A stretch of 64,000 bases of DNA from SAR202 cluster bacterium AD-804-J14_MRT_500m (GTDB taxonomy: Bacteria > Chloroflexota > Dehalococcoidia > UBA3495 > GCA-2712585), in NCBI GenBank assembly GCA_009391275.1, contig VEXF01000003.1, positions 1-64,000 on the forward strand. Direction: 5' to 3'. Shown here one piece after another: positions 17,734-26,305 of the stretch. A program made the translations under genes and the position numbers. How positions within the stretch are numbered: position 1 is the stretch's first letter; each line of letters begins with the position of its first letter. The notes beneath the pieces were generated by a model. The model did not search any database. It saw only the letters and a program-made list of their open reading frames with translations, and was not told the DNA's origin.

Positions 17734-18567
17734 CTAACTGGCAGTTGCCACCATATCTGCGGCACGTGATTCTACTTTTTGTACCGTTTCAGATAGAACA
17801 TCACGATCCAGTGAGCCAGCTATTGTTGGGTAACCTGCCCTTTCAATCATATTAGGCAGATTCCCAGATTTAAATTGATCGAGAGTCCATGCCAAAGGAT
17901 CTGGAACTGTAGTAGTGTCCCAGTAGATCCTTTCATTTTCGTTTCGTGGTCCATAGTGATAATGTGGGAATCCTCTGAAGCAATCAAACGCCAACAATTC
18001 TATCTCCTGACCTGCAACATCCCCTAGCACATGTATGGCTAATCCCCCATCAAATCCCAAGTCCCGCATCTCAAGGCCAAATCGTATAGTGCCGGCCTCA
18101 AAAATATCTGTTCCACGATTATGGGTTACTGTATTGTGCTCATCAATGGCCATTTGACGGGCGGTCGAGTCAACCGTCTCCAGGGCATTAGATACAACGT
18201 CAGCGTCTAGTTTGCTAGCGATTTCTGCATAGTCAGCTTTTTCTAGCATTCTCGGTAATCTGGTTTTAAGTTGGTTTAATGTCCAGCCTATTGAGTTACC
18301 CGCGGTGGTGGGATCGAGATTAATGCGTATGTTCTCTTTTTCTGGGCCGTAGTGGTAATGTGGTGCTAGGTCGAAGCAGTCGAACCGTAACAGTTCCGAT
18401 TCCTGGCCCATTATCTCGGCAACTACTTGAATACAGACTCCTTGATCAGCGTTGGTACCACCCGGGCTTCCCGCTCCTGTTGTGTGAGGTGCACCCCCAT
18501 CCAATAACCTGTACGACAAGGCGAAGCTGATATTACCCGCTGGAATCCTTTTGTCACCTAGTTCCAT
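17734..18567 (-). CDS. unrecognised protein with two tandem copies of one domain
   Basis: The 277-residue protein is built from two copies of a domain of about 115-120 residues (roughly 10-138 and 156-273). Each copy contains an AE/GQE-ELL-FDCF motif, an absolutely shared PHYHYGP, an EN-RI segment followed by D-TT, a WTL-QLK/F segment and a helical tail with LD-DV-S. The repeated HYHYGP and FDCF sequences suggest a metal or cofactor site. There is no signal peptide or membrane helix. AAGGAGG lies 5 bases upstream of ATG. Neighbours on the same strand are a VOC dioxygenase-like gene upstream and an LLM monooxygenase downstream. I do not recognise a characterised family; an oxidoreductase accessory or ring-processing role is only a guess from context. 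Confidence 0.75.
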   Translation of the reverse strand: MELGDKRIPAGNISFALSYRLLDGGAPHTTGAGSPGGTNADQGVCIQVVAEIMGQESELLRFDCFDLAPHYHYGPEKENIRINLDPTTAGNSIGWTLNQLKTRLPRMLEKADYAEIASKLDADVVSNALETVDSTARQMAIDEHNTVTHNRGTDIFEAGTIRFGLEMRDLGFDGGLAIHVLGDVAGQEIELLAFDCFRGFPHYHYGPRNENERIYWDTTTVPDPLAWTLDQFKSGNLPNMIERAGYPTIAGSLDRDVLSETVQKVESRAADMVATAS

Positions 18568-18661
18568 TTCTTCCTCCTTGATTTGAGTGTTATGACAGTC
18601 GGTGGTGATTAATAGGTTTCAAATATTGTAGTGGGATTTATAAATAATCAGGTAGAAAGTC

Positions 18662-19150
18662 CTAGTGAACTTTTGCTAATTCCGTATCCCATGGTCCCGG
18701 GAACAATCCTTTTTTGATCCCATAACCTTCGAATACCTGGTCTTGTCTTGGCCATTGACTGCGGGGTAGTTCGTAGGTCACTTCTATTCCATGACCATCC
18801 GGATCTCTCAGATATATGCCCAGAGATATTCCGTGATCCACTATGCGCTCAATCGCTATGCCTCGGTTTTTAATTCTCAAGTAAAATTCGCTCAGGTCAT
18901 CTAGACTCTCCATCATCCATGCCATGTGGTTAAGTCCGATTTGACCGGGTTCAAGATGTATTGAATCCTCATCGATTTGCATGAGGGCAATTTCGTGAGA
19001 TAGATCACGATTTGCCGACATAAATGCTGCTCTTCCTGGTCGGTATTCATATGTGTATAGCCCAAGTACATCGGTGTACCATTTTTGTGATAATTCTACG
19101 TTGCGTACCCGTAAATTCACGTGGGCCAAGTAGCTTGGCTTGAAGCTCAC
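18662..19150 (-). CDS. VOC-family protein, extradiol-dioxygenase-like
   Basis: The 162-residue protein has the paired beta-alpha-beta-beta-beta units of the vicinal oxygen chelate fold. The potential metal triad is His in LAHVNLRVRN, His in GLNHMAWMM and Glu in GHGIEVTYELP, as in extradiol dioxygenases and glyoxalases. I chose GTG 19150 because AGGAGG (19157-19162) stands 6 bases upstream; the frame is open further 5' but without such a site. It precedes the duplicated-domain gene by 95 bases and is probably its operon partner. Ring-cleavage of a catechol-like product is plausible, not shown. Confidence 0.83.
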   Translation of the reverse strand: MSFKPSYLAHVNLRVRNVELSQKWYTDVLGLYTYEYRPGRAAFMSANRDLSHEIALMQIDEDSIHLEPGQIGLNHMAWMMESLDDLSEFYLRIKNRGIAIERIVDHGISLGIYLRDPDGHGIEVTYELPRSQWPRQDQVFEGYGIKKGLFPGPWDTELAKVH

Positions 19151-19603
19151 GTCACACCTCCTGATGCTTATCCGAACTATGTTCTGAAAGTTATCATAGA
19201 CGGCCCTGCGCGGCAACTTTCAGTGATGTTTATTACTAGCACTGGCATATGGCTCTATCGGCATGTTGACAAAGCATATTAACGCAATAGGATAAAACGG
19301 ATATTGATATGGGTCCGACGAAGTCTGGTTGAAGTTGGACTCGGGTGCCGAGTTTGATATATCGTAAATGTTTTGGCAGTGGAAATGAGGGTATCCTGGC
19401 ACTAGGCAAGCTGGGGAGCGCGAACAATGGCTTGGGGATTAACGTTATTTGATGACTTCATGCCCAGACGTTGAGCGTAATGTCTACCGTTGATAGAAAA
19501 ACGCTTTCTTAAAATTCTTGTTATGTATGCTCTTGTTTTATAGATTCAGGAATTCCAAAGTTGATTTTCAGTAATTCGATGATCCAAATAGAGCCGGATA
19601 CTG
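19151..19603. other. intergenic region between divergent genes, with a candidate promoter
   Basis: This 453-base gap separates the minus-strand VOC gene and the plus-strand MFS gene. I see no coding ORF with a ribosome site. TTGACA at 19266-19271 followed 16 bases later by TAGGAT (19288-19293) could be a plus-strand promoter, which would give the MFS mRNA a leader of about 300 bases. No riboswitch structure was recognised. Confidence 0.35.
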
Positions 19604-21088
19604 GTGTCTAATGTGATTCAACGGTTACGCCAAAGCCCTCGTTATAAATGGTGGGTTGGTCTGGCAATTTCTATTGGGATCTTGGTTGATGTGTCGCATT
19701 TTGGTGCTGTTACGGTGGTCCAACCTTTTATTGGAAATAACTTCGATGCCGGACTACCAGCGGTACAGTGGGTCATTGTTGGTTACATGCTCTCGGTCAG
19801 TGCACTTCTTCTTCCAATGGGACGGTTGTCTGACCAGGTCGGGAGAAAGAGGGTCTATATTGTTGGTCTAGTGATCTTTTCCGTAGGCTCTGTAATATCC
19901 GGATTCGCTGATACATTGGTCCTCCTGATCGTGTTCCGCATTATTCAAGGGATTGGTCCTGCAATGACTATTGGGAATCAAATGGCGATTTTGACTTCCG
20001 TGTTCCCCTTGAATGAACGTGGAAGAGCGGTAGGACTGCACATGACGATGGTAGGTATAGGGCTTGTGATCGGACCAACGTTGGGAGGGTTTTTGTCTGA
20101 CATTTTTGGCTGGAGGGCGGTGTTCTTTATATATGGTCCCCTCGGATTGATTTCTCTGATCCCAGCAATTTGGATCTTACGTGACAACGAGGTTGAACGG
20201 GCAACAACTGGCAAAACAGGGTCCAGACTTGATCTGGTCGGCGCTGTGTTATCGGCTTTGGCCTTGGTGGCTTTCCTGTTGGCAATGACCAACGGCCCTA
20301 ATTTTGGATGGTCCTCTCCGTTCATCATAGTTCTGTTGGTTGGATGGACAGTGATAGTTTGCGTGTTGTTGTTCTGGGAACTTCATATTCCTTCTCCAAT
20401 GCTCGATCTTAAATTGTTTCGATCTCAATTATTTTCCATCGGTGTTATCACTAGGTCGTTAAACATGATCGCGTGGGTTACTCCTCTCTTCTTGATGCCT
20501 TTTTATCTTCAAGGAGTGGTAGGGTATTCAGCCAGAGATACGGGTTTAGTTATGACCGCCATGGTTGTTGCGACTGCAGCCCTAGCTCCAATTGTGGGTC
20601 GCCTATCCGATCGGTTCGGTACAAGACCTTTCACTTTATCAGGGTCGATATTAGCAACGATGGCACTTTTCCTGTTGGCTAACATATCAACTACAACTCC
20701 TATAATTTGGCTTGTTGCTTTCTTGGTTATGCATAGCTCTTCGTATACCCTTTTCAACGTTCCTAACAGCACTTCAATATTTAATGCAGTAGCGCTAAAC
20801 GACCATGGAGTCATAGGTGCATTCCTTCAACTCCTGAGGAATGTTTTTGTGGTTACGGGGATAGCATTAGCAACCGTAATTGTTGCAAGTACCATGGATG
20901 CTCATGGTCTCCGTCCCAACTTGGAAATGGGTTCGAAAGCCGTAGCAAGTGCCGAGTCAATGGCATTTGTAGAAGGGATGCGTAATACGTTTTTAGTTAT
21001 GGGGAGTCTTCAGGGTTTGGCGATTATCTTGCTGTTAATTAGGCCCGAGCCTAACAAATCTCGGCATGGCAAGATTTCTGATGCGTAG
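19604..21088 (+). CDS. MFS drug/metabolite exporter, DHA2-like
   Basis: The 494-residue membrane protein has about 14 hydrophobic segments. The motif GRLSDQVGRKRVYIVG after helix 2 is MFS motif A, and GPTLGGFLSDIFGWRAVFFI is the motif-C-like antiporter signature of helix 5. These features and the length place it with the EmrB/QacA (DHA2) proton-coupled exporters. The start is GTG with no obvious Shine-Dalgarno. No regulator or membrane-fusion partner is adjacent. The exported compound is unknown. Confidence 0.85.
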   Translation: MSNVIQRLRQSPRYKWWVGLAISIGILVDVSHFGAVTVVQPFIGNNFDAGLPAVQWVIVGYMLSVSALLLPMGRLSDQVGRKRVYIVGLVIFSVGSVISGFADTLVLLIVFRIIQGIGPAMTIGNQMAILTSVFPLNERGRAVGLHMTMVGIGLVIGPTLGGFLSDIFGWRAVFFIYGPLGLISLIPAIWILRDNEVERATTGKTGSRLDLVGAVLSALALVAFLLAMTNGPNFGWSSPFIIVLLVGWTVIVCVLLFWELHIPSPMLDLKLFRSQLFSIGVITRSLNMIAWVTPLFLMPFYLQGVVGYSARDTGLVMTAMVVATAALAPIVGRLSDRFGTRPFTLSGSILATMALFLLANISTTTPIIWLVAFLVMHSSSYTLFNVPNSTSIFNAVALNDHGVIGAFLQLLRNVFVVTGIALATVIVASTMDAHGLRPNLEMGSKAVASAESMAFVEGMRNTFLVMGSLQGLAIILLLIRPEPNKSRHGKISDA

Positions 21089-21194
21089 CGGGTGACCTGA
21101 CTTGCCCTGGTTATAGGCACGGGCGACAGAAGGCCATTGATATGCGCATTAACCGTTTGTACGAGTTGTTGACTGTTGATAACAGGATCGATGG

Positions 21195-21614
21195 CTAAAG
21201 ATCAAGCGCTTTTAATCCTGCCTTGGATATGTCTTCATCATCTTTCCCGGATGGCAGGCCTCCGACTCCAATGGCGCCAACTATGGCCCCGCCCTTAGGA
21301 TTCGTGACTACTATGCCACCTTGTAGTGTGATCAACTTCGGATCGCCAAATTCCGACAAACTTCGGCCTGATGTTTCAAGTTGATTGGCGAAATCTATCG
21401 TGTCCATTCGTCGGATAGCTGATGTATAGGCTTTTCTTAGAGCAAACGTTGGTCTCAAACAGCGATCCATCCTGGCATATGCCAATAAATTGCCAGCGTC
21501 ATCAACTATGGCCATGTCTACTGGTTGCCGATTGGGGTTCTGGTTAAAGTTGGCCACCATAGCGTCAATTGCTATCCGACATTGGTCTAGACTCAACATG
21601 GGTTTGTTATACAA
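21195..21614 (-). CDS. HbpS/GlcG-like (DUF336) protein
   Basis: The 139-residue protein has the GlcG/HbpS-family layout: an N-terminal helix MLSLDQCRIAIDAM, the strand PVDMAIVDDAGNLLAYARMD, a central ALRKAYTSA segment, then LQGGIVV and GAIGVGGLPSGKDDEDISKAGLKAL at the C-terminus. Family members bind heme or other cofactors and form oligomers, often next to oxidation pathways. The start is TTG 21614 with AGAGGA about 10 bases upstream. It is followed upstream on the same strand by a CMD-like gene, a likely operon pair. Confidence 0.85.
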   Translation of the reverse strand: MYNKPMLSLDQCRIAIDAMVANFNQNPNRQPVDMAIVDDAGNLLAYARMDRCLRPTFALRKAYTSAIRRMDTIDFANQLETSGRSLSEFGDPKLITLQGGIVVTNPKGGAIVGAIGVGGLPSGKDDEDISKAGLKALDL

Positions 21615-21662
21615 GTTGGTTTGTTCCTCTCGTTAATTCTACTTGTTCAGTCTGGCTGGGGT

Positions 21663-21971
21663 TTATTGAGAGTCGAAAACTTCTTTTGCAACCGTAACTG
21701 CATTTGCTGCCGTAGGCCAGCCGCCATAAAATGCTATATGCGTGATTATCTCTCCGATTTCGTCTTTTGTAACACCGTTATCTAGTGCTCGCTGAATGTG
21801 TGAACGAAGCTGATTCGTACGGTATAAGGCTGTCAGTGTAGCCACTGTGATGAGGCTGCGGTCTCTTTTAGACAATCCTGATCTTTCCCACACATCACCG
21901 AACAAAACATCAGAGCTGTACTTGGCCAACTGTGGTGCTACCTCTTCCATAGCGCTTCTAGATGTAGTCAT
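21663..21971 (-). CDS. carboxymuconolactone decarboxylase-family protein
   Basis: The 102-residue helical protein matches gamma-carboxymuconolactone decarboxylase-like proteins: RDRSLITVATLTALYRTNQLRSH, then LDNGVTKDEIGEIITH and GGWPTAANA. It lacks the CxxC of the AhpD peroxidase branch, which favours a non-peroxidase role in ring-cleavage metabolism. AGGAGA precedes ATG. It is 48 bases upstream of the HbpS-like gene on the same strand. Confidence 0.87.
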   Translation of the reverse strand: MTTSRSAMEEVAPQLAKYSSDVLFGDVWERSGLSKRDRSLITVATLTALYRTNQLRSHIQRALDNGVTKDEIGEIITHIAFYGGWPTAANAVTVAKEVFDSQ

Positions 21972-22071
21972 GACTTCTCCTAATTCTCAAGATGGTATAA
22001 GTTAGTTATAGCTAATTCACGGTTAGATTCTATCATGTGTTCTCTTGGGTTAATTTGGCATCATAGTTCTT

Positions 22072-22584
22072 CTATTCGGTAACTCGTGGCACAGGTGTTT
22101 CTGTGATGTAACCCGCAAGCAATATATCTAGCTGGGCGATCAAAAGTTTATTCCACGCGATTGATGCTCGGGTGGCTATTCCAGGGTCCACGATCTCGTT
22201 CGCTAGAACGTTAGCAATCGCCGTCTGGACCAACGATACTGTTCCAATCATGAAGCGGCTTGGAATTGATCCAAGATTAGATCGATTAGTGGGTGGGTGG
22301 CTGTGTACTACGGCTATTGCTAATAAATACATAGGGAGGTCTCCTTCGGCTTTGATCGTGTTCTCAAGCCATCGGGCCAGGGAATGTTTCCTGCGTTCAA
22401 TTCTCTCCTCGTCGACATCTCCCGTTTGGGTCACGAAGTACCGCCGGGTTTCTGGAAATGATAGGAAATGATCGTAAACGGCAGCCGTCAATTCAGATGC
22501 TTTCGCGAGTAATACAGGACCTGTGTCAGTCACAAGAGCCAGTTCGTCTGTCCCGAATCCTACAAATTGCAACGTGCGACGCAT
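22072..22584 (-). CDS. single-domain globin-coupled-sensor/protoglobin-like protein
   Basis: The roughly 170-residue helical protein resembles sensor globins without an output domain. FVGFGTDELALVTDTGPVLL is the A-B helix region; YDHFLSFPETRRYF is the CD region; and VVHSHPPTNRSNLGSIPSRF includes a histidine at the proximal-heme position (VxH), followed by a long G-H helix pair. Such proteins bind heme and sense oxygen. The start is uncertain. The frame is open to 22704 inside the upstream MFS gene. The best ribosome site, GGAGGAGG at 22618-22625, stands 6 bases before an in-frame ATT at 22611, whereas ATG 22584 lacks a good site. Confidence 0.7.
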   Translation of the reverse strand: MRRTLQFVGFGTDELALVTDTGPVLLAKASELTAAVYDHFLSFPETRRYFVTQTGDVDEERIERRKHSLARWLENTIKAEGDLPMYLLAIAVVHSHPPTNRSNLGSIPSRFMIGTVSLVQTAIANVLANEIVDPGIATRASIAWNKLLIAQLDILLAGYITETPVPRVTE

Positions 22585-22652
22585 CCGATCGCCCCAATCT
22601 AATGTTGTAATCGCGAACCTCCTCCGGGACCCCTGATTGAGGTCATAAAAAG

Positions 22653-23933
22653 TTAAGATAATTTGCGCAGGGAAGGTGACATTATGGAGAGGCAAACCAA
22701 GCAAAATACACCTATCCCACCAATGGTGAATATTGCTAACTTCACGTCTACTATTGTAGCCAAGTACCCTAGCAAGATTCCTGACGCAACAACATAGCCA
22801 TTTACTGAGCTGTGTAAGCTAGTAATCCGACCTCTTAGATGATCCGGCGTAAGAAGTTGGATTAAAGCCCCGCTCACTGTCCTAAAGACTGTTTGGCTGA
22901 AAGAAAATACCCCGATGACGATGATTGCGACAACTAACCATTGAGAATAAGCAAATGCCATAACCAGGGCCGAAGCTGTTAATACCGAAAACAGACACAA
23001 AGGACCTTTTTTAAAACCAAATCCTAATGACGCGAGTACTAAAGCTCCGATCACTCCCCCTAATCCTGTAGCGGCAAGGAGATAACCTCCTACATCGGCT
23101 CCCATCCCTAATACTTCCGACGTAAAGACAGGCAATATAAATAAGACTGGGTGAATAATTACATTGGGAATAAGAGTTAGAAGAATCAATGTAAAGATCA
23201 TCCTTTCATCTCGCCACATGTACTGAAAACCTTCGTATATATCTTGCCATGCAGATTTCAGCACAGATCCCTCGGTGTGCGGTGTTACGGTATTGCCAAA
23301 GTTTGTTTTCATAGGAATCATTGCCACTAAAGCTATTGCATAAAGGACAGTTTCAATAATGAAGTTGGATGTGAATCCAAAATGAGCTATCAGTAGACCA
23401 CCGAAGAAGGGCATTACTAGGCGAGTGCCAGGTACTGTGATCACCACCGTCGCAAATGCATTAGGGATATATTCCGTTGTCACTGTGTTGGCGATGAGCG
23501 CCATTCGTATGTTAAATGATACCCAGGTCAATGAACCCTGATATAGTACATATATATAGGCATGCCACAAAACAGCTATATCCAAAAACACTAGCGCCGA
23601 GAACAATGCGGCGCCTATCCCCATTAACACATATGTGCCCATTACCAATTTGCGGCGATCCACACGATCTCCGAGGACGCCTCCCCATGGTCCAACTAGA
23701 AGAACAGGTAGCACACTAAGGCCGCCTACCGTCACGACGTGGAGAGAATTCGAACCAGAACCCCCGGTCATATCCTGGACCAGCCAACCTACGGTGAGCA
23801 ACTGCAGCCACATGGCCCCATGAGCACAGAAATTGCTTGCCCAGAGTAGCCGATAATTTGGATATTGGTCCCAGGCGTCAGCAACTTGAAGACGTGGAAG
23901 CTTCCACCTCTTGATACGTCTTAAGCTTTTCAT
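22653..23933 (-). CDS. MFS transporter, EntS/MFS_3-like
   Basis: The 426-residue membrane protein has about 11-12 hydrophobic segments. The N-terminal pattern NYRLLWASNFCAHGAMWLQLLTVGWLV and the motif GGVLGDRVDRRKLV are typical of the MFS_3 (EntS-like) branch. The second half has LLTPDHLRGRITSLHSSVNG, also typical. Members export siderophores or other small molecules; the substrate here is unknown. Its 3' end overlaps the open frame of the globin gene, and the two may be co-transcribed. Confidence 0.85.
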   Translation of the reverse strand: MKSLRRIKRWKLPRLQVADAWDQYPNYRLLWASNFCAHGAMWLQLLTVGWLVQDMTGGSGSNSLHVVTVGGLSVLPVLLVGPWGGVLGDRVDRRKLVMGTYVLMGIGAALFSALVFLDIAVLWHAYIYVLYQGSLTWVSFNIRMALIANTVTTEYIPNAFATVVITVPGTRLVMPFFGGLLIAHFGFTSNFIIETVLYAIALVAMIPMKTNFGNTVTPHTEGSVLKSAWQDIYEGFQYMWRDERMIFTLILLTLIPNVIIHPVLFILPVFTSEVLGMGADVGGYLLAATGLGGVIGALVLASLGFGFKKGPLCLFSVLTASALVMAFAYSQWLVVAIIVIGVFSFSQTVFRTVSGALIQLLTPDHLRGRITSLHSSVNGYVVASGILLGYLATIVDVKLAIFTIGGIGVFCLVCLSIMSPSLRKLS

Positions 23934-24105
23934 AGAGCTTCCATAAATACCATTAGCACGCGTCTTATAACGGGAGAAGGGTTGGCAGTTTTAGCAGGAT
24001 CAAGACAGAGTCCATATAATGACGCATTGCGATGGGCTTGTTCCGTCCTATCACACAATACTAATATTAGGTAACATCAAAAGCTGTTATATCAGGAGGT
24101 GTCTT

Positions 24106-24918
24106 ATGCGAATTCCAATCACGATGTGTCATGGTATACGCACTGTTACCAGTCCTACAATGCCTAACCCATTAACCGTTGGACATTTTGATGTTCTTAT
24201 GAAGATTGCCTCAGAAATGGGGTTCCATTCAATTACTTATGACCAACTTGCCGATTGGAGAGATGGCAAAGTAGAGCTCCCGGATCGTCCCATTATGATA
24301 GATTTCGATCACCCTGTCGCTTCTATGCGAGGGCAGATATTCGATACGTTAGAGCGATATAGATTCAAAGGGAATTTGTTTATCTATACTTCTCCTTATG
24401 ATCCGGAATACTCTCGACCGCTTGCGGTTTCTTTTTACGACCATATGTCTTGGGAAGAGATTCGAGAACTACGGGAATCTGGATGGCACATAGGAGCTCA
24501 CACTGTTAGCCATCCAAATCTATCTGATTTGAGCGTTCGAGATCCTTCAGGGGAAATTTTGCGAGAGGAGCTAGATAGATCTAATTCTATGATAGAGGAG
24601 AATCTAGGATTTAGACCGGTTGACTTCGCTTTTACAGGGACCAGTTGGAGCAAGATGGCCGAAGAGGAAGTAAAAAACCGTTATAGATTTGGTCGACTCT
24701 GGTTTGTAGGGTCAGAATACCAAGTAGATGGACATCCCCTGCGTGTAGCGGATCTTATGGGGAGTGTTGAAGAAGACGATGAAGATGGAGGTCCGCCTGT
24801 TGGTGTGCGATATATCACTGAAGATAGCGATCCATATAGGCTTCCGTCTATGGAATTACAAGCCCTTATTTATCACCCCGATGCCTTCCGCAGGTATCTT
24901 GAAGGGGCACTGATTTAG
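24106..24918 (+). CDS. polysaccharide deacetylase (NodB-like) family protein
   Basis: The 270-residue protein has a NodB-type fold. The first motif, normally TFDDG, reads DFDHP (D66, D68, H69), and the second motif HxxxH is intact in AHTVSHP (H122, H126). The unusual first motif may alter the metal set. No signal peptide is visible, so it is probably cytoplasmic and may deacylate a small substrate rather than cell-wall polysaccharide. ATG 24106 is supported by AGGAGG at 24094-24099; the frame is open further 5' without a good site. Confidence 0.83.
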   Translation: MRIPITMCHGIRTVTSPTMPNPLTVGHFDVLMKIASEMGFHSITYDQLADWRDGKVELPDRPIMIDFDHPVASMRGQIFDTLERYRFKGNLFIYTSPYDPEYSRPLAVSFYDHMSWEEIRELRESGWHIGAHTVSHPNLSDLSVRDPSGEILREELDRSNSMIEENLGFRPVDFAFTGTSWSKMAEEEVKNRYRFGRLWFVGSEYQVDGHPLRVADLMGSVEEDDEDGGPPVGVRYITEDSDPYRLPSMELQALIYHPDAFRRYLEGALI

Positions 24919-24986
24919 TAATCAGACATAATCCACCGCAACTAGCGATGGGGTTCGTTTACTGGCTGGGTCTTTAGGTGACTGAG

Positions 24987-26168
24987 TTAGTGTGCGATGC
25001 GCAGTATGCTATACATGTGCTTGAAAAGCTTGTAGCCTTCAAAACCTAGCTCTTTTATTCCAGCGCCAGTAGTTGGCCTGACATGATCAAAAGTCATGAG
25101 TTCGGTATACCGTACTTCTTTACCGGATTCGCTTAGATTATCGAATAATCTCCGGGATTCTGCTGATGGGACAAGTTTGTCATCGCGATCGTGTAGGATC
25201 AGAACCGTAGATGATAAGTTAGCTATATGTGATTTCGGAGAAACTGTCGCTAGTTCATCGTGAAATTGCTTTGGCAATTCGAGAAACAGTTCTCTAGCTT
25301 CATCACGAGAACTTACCCCGCGTAAAAGGTTGTATGCGATGAGGCCTTGTTTGGACAAACCAGATATGTCTTGTTCAGATGGTTGTTCACCTTGTACAAA
25401 AACGCTATTCAACAATCTTCTATCGTCGGATTCTGCTATCACTTTTGTAATTTCGTTTGCTAAGACTGCCAACGTTAGACGGTCAGGGTTCCAAGGTTCC
25501 ACGCTGTTTTGATAATATCGTGTTCTTGAAGCTGCTTGAATCAAGAGATCCTCGGCATTGTAATAGGGGCCAAAAGCGTTGACGAACGACACTCCACTCG
25601 CGATCCTGGTATCAGACGCAGCTATGAGGGCAAATGAGGCCCCCACACAGAATCCGCCTAGTCCGACACGCTCAGGATCGACGTAAGGTTGTAACTGGAG
25701 ATGCTTAAACGCCCAGACCAAGTTTTCGATCTCTTGTGGATCAATATTATTTTCAAGCGCCATTGTATCCGACCAATGGAACATGGTCACCATCCCGGCT
25801 CGGGACAGAGCGTTTCCTAACGAAACTACGCTTCGATCATCACGGCCGGCAGCATTTGCCCCTAGGAAAAGAAGGACTGCTGCTCTCGGTTTTGAGTCTG
25901 GGAGGCGATATACATCAGCTAAGCCCTTACCATTAGGTATTGGATAACTAATTTCTCTGCGTATCGGTTGATCTGTAAACCACGATTGTGCTTTGACAGG
26001 CAACTCTAAGACCTCAGCCACGAATAAAATGGTGTGAAACGTAGTTTTCCCTTGTGGGGTAACTACCATGAAGACTAGAAGGCTAATAGCTAGGATTATC
26101 AAGAAAAACGCCAATCTCTTGAACCAACGTTTTAGAAAAGCCTTCAATTGTTTCCCTGTGATGAACAA
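24987..26168 (-). CDS. membrane-anchored alpha/beta hydrolase, dienelactone-hydrolase-like
   Basis: The 393-residue protein has one N-terminal hydrophobic segment (about residues 19-37), then an alpha/beta hydrolase domain. The nucleophile elbow is GFCVGAS with C174 in place of the usual serine, as in dienelactone hydrolases. The acid is in LILHDRDDKLVP and the histidine in FDHVRP. The catalytic domain is probably outside the membrane or attached to it. The start is TTG 26168; an alternative TTG at 26147 has AGGGA upstream. It is divergent from the LLM gene at 26306. Confidence 0.8.
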   Translation of the reverse strand: MFITGKQLKAFLKRWFKRLAFFLIILAISLLVFMVVTPQGKTTFHTILFVAEVLELPVKAQSWFTDQPIRREISYPIPNGKGLADVYRLPDSKPRAAVLLFLGANAAGRDDRSVVSLGNALSRAGMVTMFHWSDTMALENNIDPQEIENLVWAFKHLQLQPYVDPERVGLGGFCVGASFALIAASDTRIASGVSFVNAFGPYYNAEDLLIQAASRTRYYQNSVEPWNPDRLTLAVLANEITKVIAESDDRRLLNSVFVQGEQPSEQDISGLSKQGLIAYNLLRGVSSRDEARELFLELPKQFHDELATVSPKSHIANLSSTVLILHDRDDKLVPSAESRRLFDNLSESGKEVRYTELMTFDHVRPTTGAGIKELGFEGYKLFKHMYSILRIAH

Positions 26169-26305
26169 AACATATAGATAGACCTATGCGTTAACAGAAT
26201 GGCACATAATCTATCTGAGTTGATAGTGTTTTTTCTTACCTCTTGACATCATATGCTCTGTGTTTAATCTTCAATTGGCTACATTCATGCGAGGGGTTCC
26301 GAATC

